Below are positions 59,642 through 64,000 of a stretch of DNA of 64,000 nt, piece after piece. Source of the stretch: Erigeron canadensis. Lineage: Eukaryota; Streptophyta; Magnoliopsida; Asterales; Asteraceae. Made by a program: the position numbers and the translations under genes. A model generated the notes under the pieces. It was given only the letters and a program-made list of their open reading frames with translations. It ran no database searches and had not been told where the DNA came from. The stretch lies in contig NC_057761.1 of the NCBI RefSeq assembly GCF_010389155.1, positions 23,644,210 to 23,708,209 on the forward strand. The letters run 5' to 3'. The first letter of the stretch is position 1. The number at the start of each line of letters is the position of its first letter.

Positions 59642-62001
59642 ATGGGTGAAGAACAGAAAGTGGTTAGTATTGATGATCATTATCAAATTATAAACATGTT
59701 TATAAGGAAATTAAAGTGGTTTCTATTTATAAAAGTTAATTTGTTACGTTTATAACTTTATTTAATTAATAGGAAGAACCAAAAGTCGAAGAAGTGAAAC
59801 CAGAAGAAAAGAAAGAAGAAAATGCTGATCAAGAGAAACCTCCTGTTGTTGAAGAGAAAAAAGAAGAAGAACCAACACCGCCGCCACCACCACCACCACC
59901 TCCATTTGTGTTGTTTATGGATTTGCATTGTGTTGGTTGTGCTAAAAAGATTGAAAAGTCCCTTATGAGAATTCCAGGTATTTATATACTCTCTTTTTGT
60001 CATATATACACGTACACACTTAGTGGAAAAAAGGGTATCCTGAGCAATTGCAATAATCGGATTCATTGATATTCCTGGGACCCATGCATAAATAACACTA
60101 GAATAAAATTTTTCAAACGAAAACGGAGCCAGGCACCCTAGGCCCTAGTAAGCTTCGTCCCTATATACACTCTCTCTTTTGTATGTTGCAGTTAGAAAGA
60201 ATGAGTATGTAACACTTGAATTAGTTAAATGATATAGTTAAAATATTTAATCAAGTAGAGGATGGATTGTACATTCCATGTTTTGTAGTTTGTCCTTAAG
60301 TTAACTAAACTAGCTTGTATGTATACTTGATAGATGGTTTAATAAGAATGTTGTTATATATAATAGGGGTTGTAGGTGTGGAATTTGACATGGTGAAGAA
60401 CCACGTAACCATAAAAGGAGTAGTGGAACCACAAGCAGTTTGTGATAAAATAACCAAGAAAACAAAGAGAGTTGCCAAAGTATTGTCACCTCTTCCTGCT
60501 GCTGAGGGAGAACCCATCCCTCAAATTGTTAACTCTGAGGTTCCTGGATTGGTTACGGTCGAGTTGAATGTCAATATGCACTGTGAAGCTTGCGCTCTAC
60601 AACTCAAACGCAAGATCCTGCGTATGAAAGGTACTGAATTTCTACTTTTACTACAACAGATATGTCATTTACGTATATACACTTCTATTTTTACAATATA
60701 TATGGTTTTTAAATGGTACATTCTTTCATTTGTTCAATACATTTGAAGCGCAAAAAATAGAAAGTCATAAAAGTTTTGTGTAATATATAGCATTCTGTTA
60801 ATGTCATAATGGCATCTGTCGAATAGAGGGTGTCCTTGCCATCTAAAGGTGAGGGTCCACTCAAACCAAGATAGTTAATTGTATTAATCAGGTCCCACTA
60901 TGTCCTTGCTAAGTAGGTATACAAGGGAAAACCTCACAGAGGCTCCCATCAATTGGGATTAATGAAGATCAAACACTCACCTTATGGTTAAACGTGTAAT
61001 ATATATATAGCATACATTAAGAAATTTTGGTGTAACAAATCATTAGTCTTGTTTTTAATTAAGACTAACCTTTTGTTTTTGGGTACTTATAAGTAGGCTA
61101 TGTACATTATTTGTCTAGAATTCCAAGCATGATTTATAATTTTCCATGTCTAGATCTCATACTTCTGTTATACGTTATTACGTATACAAATTTGAGAAAA
61201 AAAAAAGGATAAGTATCCTGGAATGTAACAAATTTTGAACGAATGTCTATAATAGGAAATAACTAAAGTTGTGTGTATTGTATGTAAACAACTTTAAAAA
61301 ATGTTTATTATATGTAAGAAAACATATGTGACAACCATATAGAGGTGCCACTTGTCTGATTTTAATTGGTTGAATACATTTTCTTACATACAATAAACAT
61401 TATTTTCGAGTTGTTTACATACAATACACATAACTTTAGTTATTTCCTACTATAGACATTCGTTCAAAGTTTGTTACATTCCAAAATACTTATCCCAAAA
61501 AAAATAGCATACTTATTTGCATACTCAAAATGAAACTAAATTATTGAGGTATATATACAATTTGCAGGTGTGAGAACAGTTGAGACAGAAGTAAGTTCAA
61601 GTAAAGTGATAGTGACTGGGAGTATGGATGGGGAGAAGCTCGTGGAGTATGTGTATAGGCGCACGAAAAAGCAAGCAAAGATAGTGCCACAACCTGAGCC
61701 CGAGCCAGCACCAGAACCCGAACCTGAGAAGCCCAAAGAAGAAGAAGCAAAACCCGAAGAAAAGCCAGCGGAAGAAGCAAAGCCTGAAGAGAAACCGGCA
61801 GAAGAAGAGAAGAAAGAAGGCGATGATGGTCCAAAAGAGGAAGGAAAGAAGGAAGGAGGAGGTCATGTAGAGAGAATGGAGATGATTGATATGCAAAGAA
61901 TGATGTATTACCATCAATATCCACCATTGTATGTTATGGAAAGACTTCCACCACCACAAATGTTCTCTGATGAGAATCCAAATGCATGCTCTATTTCTTG
62001 A
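59642..62001 (+). CDS. heavy-metal-associated isoprenylated plant protein (HIPP)
   Basis: Four exons: 59642-59662, 59773-59977, 60367-60630 and 61568-62001, giving 307 residues. The first donor could be three bases earlier (59659). An acidic Glu/Lys-rich head and a nine-proline run precede two HMA domains. The first has DLHCVGCAKK (Cys60, Cys63) and the second VNMHCEACALQ (Cys148, Cys151), both the M-x-C-x-x-C metal-binding type. A Pro/Glu/Lys-rich region with PEEKPAEE repeats follows, then a Met/Tyr/Pro-rich tail ending in the CaaX box CSIS (Cys304). HIPPs bind metals such as Cd, Zn or Cu and attach to membranes through farnesylation. Two HMA domains plus CaaX define the family. Which cation it binds cannot be told from sequence. 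Confidence 0.93.
61207..61496. mobile_element. MITE in HIPP intron 3 with TIRs over 110 bp
   Basis: The left arm starts GGATAAGTATCCTGGAATGT and the right arm ends ACATTCCAAAATACTTATCC; the arms stay complementary for about 115 bp with few mismatches, leaving only some 60 bp of unpaired centre. A-runs flank both ends and hide any target duplication. The element lies 71 bases before the exon 4 acceptor. Confidence 0.8.
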
Positions 62002-63671
62002 TATATGAAAATACATAACTATATATAAATATATAAAAATTATATATATAACAAAATTCAGTCACAAATATTTTTGAATGTGATGTGAATACCACATTGT
62101 TGATTACTTATCAATATATTACCTTATGTTTCCATTCGCAATCTCATATATGATATATGTCATTCTCAAATAGAAGGTTCGGATGATATAATCCGTTATT
62201 GGTAGTATACTAGATTACTAGTATGTGAAATTATTTTTATGGTCCAAGACCCAGAGGACCTTAGGCCTAACAATGAGTGAGGTGGTTGGAATCAATATTT
62301 ACGAATTGGCTGGTCATGGTACGTCATGATTCAGATAAGTTCACGACATTATAACATTGAAGTCCATTTATCCTATTCAGTCGCACGCCAAGTCGATTGT
62401 TACTTGTCACTTTCTAAAAGACGGATAAATATTAATTAGATATATGTCAATAGTCTAAACTAGCCACGCACGGGTCAAAACCTGGATTGGCCCGGACCGG
62501 CCTGGTAGGCCCGGCTCACCCCTAGTCTAAGCATTTATTTAAGTTTTGCATTTGTTTAATTAATTAGTTAAAAATGTAAGTTAACTAATTAAACATAGTA
62601 TCTATTGTCATGTGTTTTCAACCAAGTGTACCCTTGACTTTACATATAAATAATTAAATATACATCTTATTGACACAGAGATAAAACGGAAGACATAATG
62701 TAAAAGGCTGACCATATATTGTACATGTAATTTCGGTTTTGGGTGAACCAAAAAAGAAAAGGCCACCCTTGCATGGTGTCTCGTATATCCATCCCAAGAC
62801 TTCAAAATACATGCAAGGAGATATCATTTACTCCACCAACACACTCGACCCATATCATTGAAAATCCTTTTAAAACAATGAGCCTATAATCACATTTATA
62901 ATGAATAAAGAAACGACAAGTAATTGTATAAGCATTAAATTTTGGTTTGGTTATAATTGATTAAGAAGCAAAATTTTAAAATGGTATAATATGTTTGGCT
63001 AATAAAGCAAAAACCCATTTAGAATGTAAACTATAGGCTATCTATCCAAGAGTACATTCGAACCTTGAACCTTTAGAAGTTCGCAATACGCGAGAGTCTT
63101 GGGCCAGATCTCAATTGGCGTTGGCAAGGGTGAAGTGGGGTTCGCGATACCCGAGAGTCTTGGGCCGGACTTCATGTGTGCCTTTCATGAAAGGTTTACT
63201 TCAAATAAACACTTTCTATCACCACAGTACACATTCTTAGTTCTAGAACAGAGAAACAGCCATCTATGGAACAAAGTGTACCAAATGGGGAGCTTTGTGC
63301 CCCAATGGCTGGGGTAGTAGTACCAAATGACTGCTTCGAAGTTCGAATGCAGATGCTGATTGACCAAATGTTGGACAACCCAAAACCGAAAAAAGAACTA
63401 GCAGTACCCAAAGTAGTAGTCCCTTAGGCTCCAAAAGCAGGAGTAATCAAAGCAACAAATGCTGGTGTGCTTGATGTACCAAACGAACAAAGGCTGGAGC
63501 ACTGAAGAACCAAATGCATTAGTGGCGCATTGTATGAGCATCTGCCGTATAACAAGATCCAGTAGTGAACAAGTATACAAGTACAAGTACATACAGCGAA
63601 ACCGTCAAAAGAATGTTAACTTCAGCTAGGTAGCCTACCAAACCTGCTCATTTATGCCCATTTTGACACTT
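62002..63671. other. intergenic DNA, HIPP to APO
   Basis: Contains a GCCCGGACCGGCCTGGTAGG patch at 62490-62515. Two tandem phrases GTTCGCRATACSCGAGAGTC occur at 63079 and 63140. An open plus-strand stretch lies at about 63243-63426. I recognise no gene. Confidence 0.4.
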
Positions 63672-64000
63672 CTATGCAACAAGGTCCAGTTCATCACGAC
63701 ACGGAGGAACAACATCTAATCTCATCATACTCCTGTATTGTTCTGGAACGAGTGCACCTGCTTGCACACATAGCTCAACCAACGCAGGAGCCTTACCATA
63801 ATACCTCTTCAAATCATTGCACAATGGAGGACCCGATGGGTCAGAAACATGCCAAACGTAATTGGGTCCCACCACATCAAAAATTGTCGCTTCTTGCCAT
63901 GCATGCATGCCATTTCGAGACTGATGTTTTGACGCCTTGCAATTCCTAACCTTATGCCCCTTGGGACCAACCTGAATCTCAGGACAATATCCACATGTAT
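63672..64000 (-). CDS. APO RNA-binding protein, C-terminal part
   Basis: An open minus-strand frame runs from the window edge to a TAG at 63672-63674, about 108 residues. It begins TCGYCPEIQVGPKGHKVRNC, the Cys-x2-Cys...Gly-x2-His...Cys motif of the APO (Accumulation of Photosystem One) domain. It continues with SRNGMHAWQEATIFDVVGP, YVWHVSDP and LVELCVQAGA, all typical of the second APO repeat and C-terminus. APO proteins are plastid or mitochondrial zinc-binding RNA factors needed for intron splicing. The start, targeting peptide and first APO repeat lie beyond the window. Frames beginning at internal Met codons in other phases are artefacts. Confidence 0.9.
   Translation of the reverse strand, partial: TCGYCPEIQVGPKGHKVRNCKASKHQSRNGMHAWQEATIFDVVGPNYVWHVSDPSGPPLCNDLKRYYGKAPALVELCVQAGALVPEQYRSMMRLDVVPPCRDELDLVA

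Noticed and set aside
1..64000. CRISPR arrays, prokaryotic operons, rRNA genes or organelle DNA insertions
   Set aside because: No regular spacer-repeat array, Shine-Dalgarno-led gene series, rRNA sequence or recognisable plastid or mitochondrial gene block was seen.

Overview
The window is nuclear DNA from a flowering plant. Genes are split by GT-AG introns, intergenic DNA is A+T-rich, and Gypsy and Copia LTR elements, Helitrons, SINEs and many TIR/MITE elements are present. The overall look fits a eudicot, probably the daisy family (Asteraceae); that family-level guess is inference.

Host genes I can support, left to right: an UNC93-like major-facilitator membrane protein (minus, 978-2679); a small YqaJ-type nuclease-fold protein (minus, 13801-14619); a very short OVATE family protein (minus, 26062-26394); a membrane-tethered NAC transcription factor in four exons (plus, 31321-35698); an ILR1-like IAA-amino acid hydrolase in five exons (plus, 49964-56443); a two-domain heavy-metal-associated isoprenylated protein, HIPP (plus, 59642-62001); and the 3' part of an APO RNA-binding protein (minus, 63672 to the window edge). 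They do not form an operon or an obvious cluster. An intron-poor, heavily broken copy of dehydroquinate dehydratase/shikimate dehydrogenase lies at about 11400-12870.

The rest is mostly transposon-derived. 3641-16106 holds a solo LTR, a Mutator-like element with doubled inverted repeats, a Helitron, a SINE with clean target duplications, and MITEs. 16107-19730 is a 5'-truncated chromovirus. 22600-28900 is MITE-, Helitron- and Harbinger-derived and includes a Copia solo LTR. 36986-48931 is a nest: a MITE is split by a hAT-type MITE, which is split by an 8.3-kb Gypsy element, and a second long solo LTR sits in the same outer MITE. Several levels keep target duplications.

The most unusual signal is an odd-centred 17-bp palindrome (CCACTGCGGCGCAGTGG). 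It is arrayed in the LTRs of two apparently unrelated retrotransposons, in both cases just upstream of a TATA-like box. A third LTR carries four copies of a different palindromic motif with the same arm-one base-arm design. The Gypsy element is also notable: its LTRs are nearly identical, yet its coding region has several disabling breaks. All gene models come from reading splice signals by eye, without database searches.
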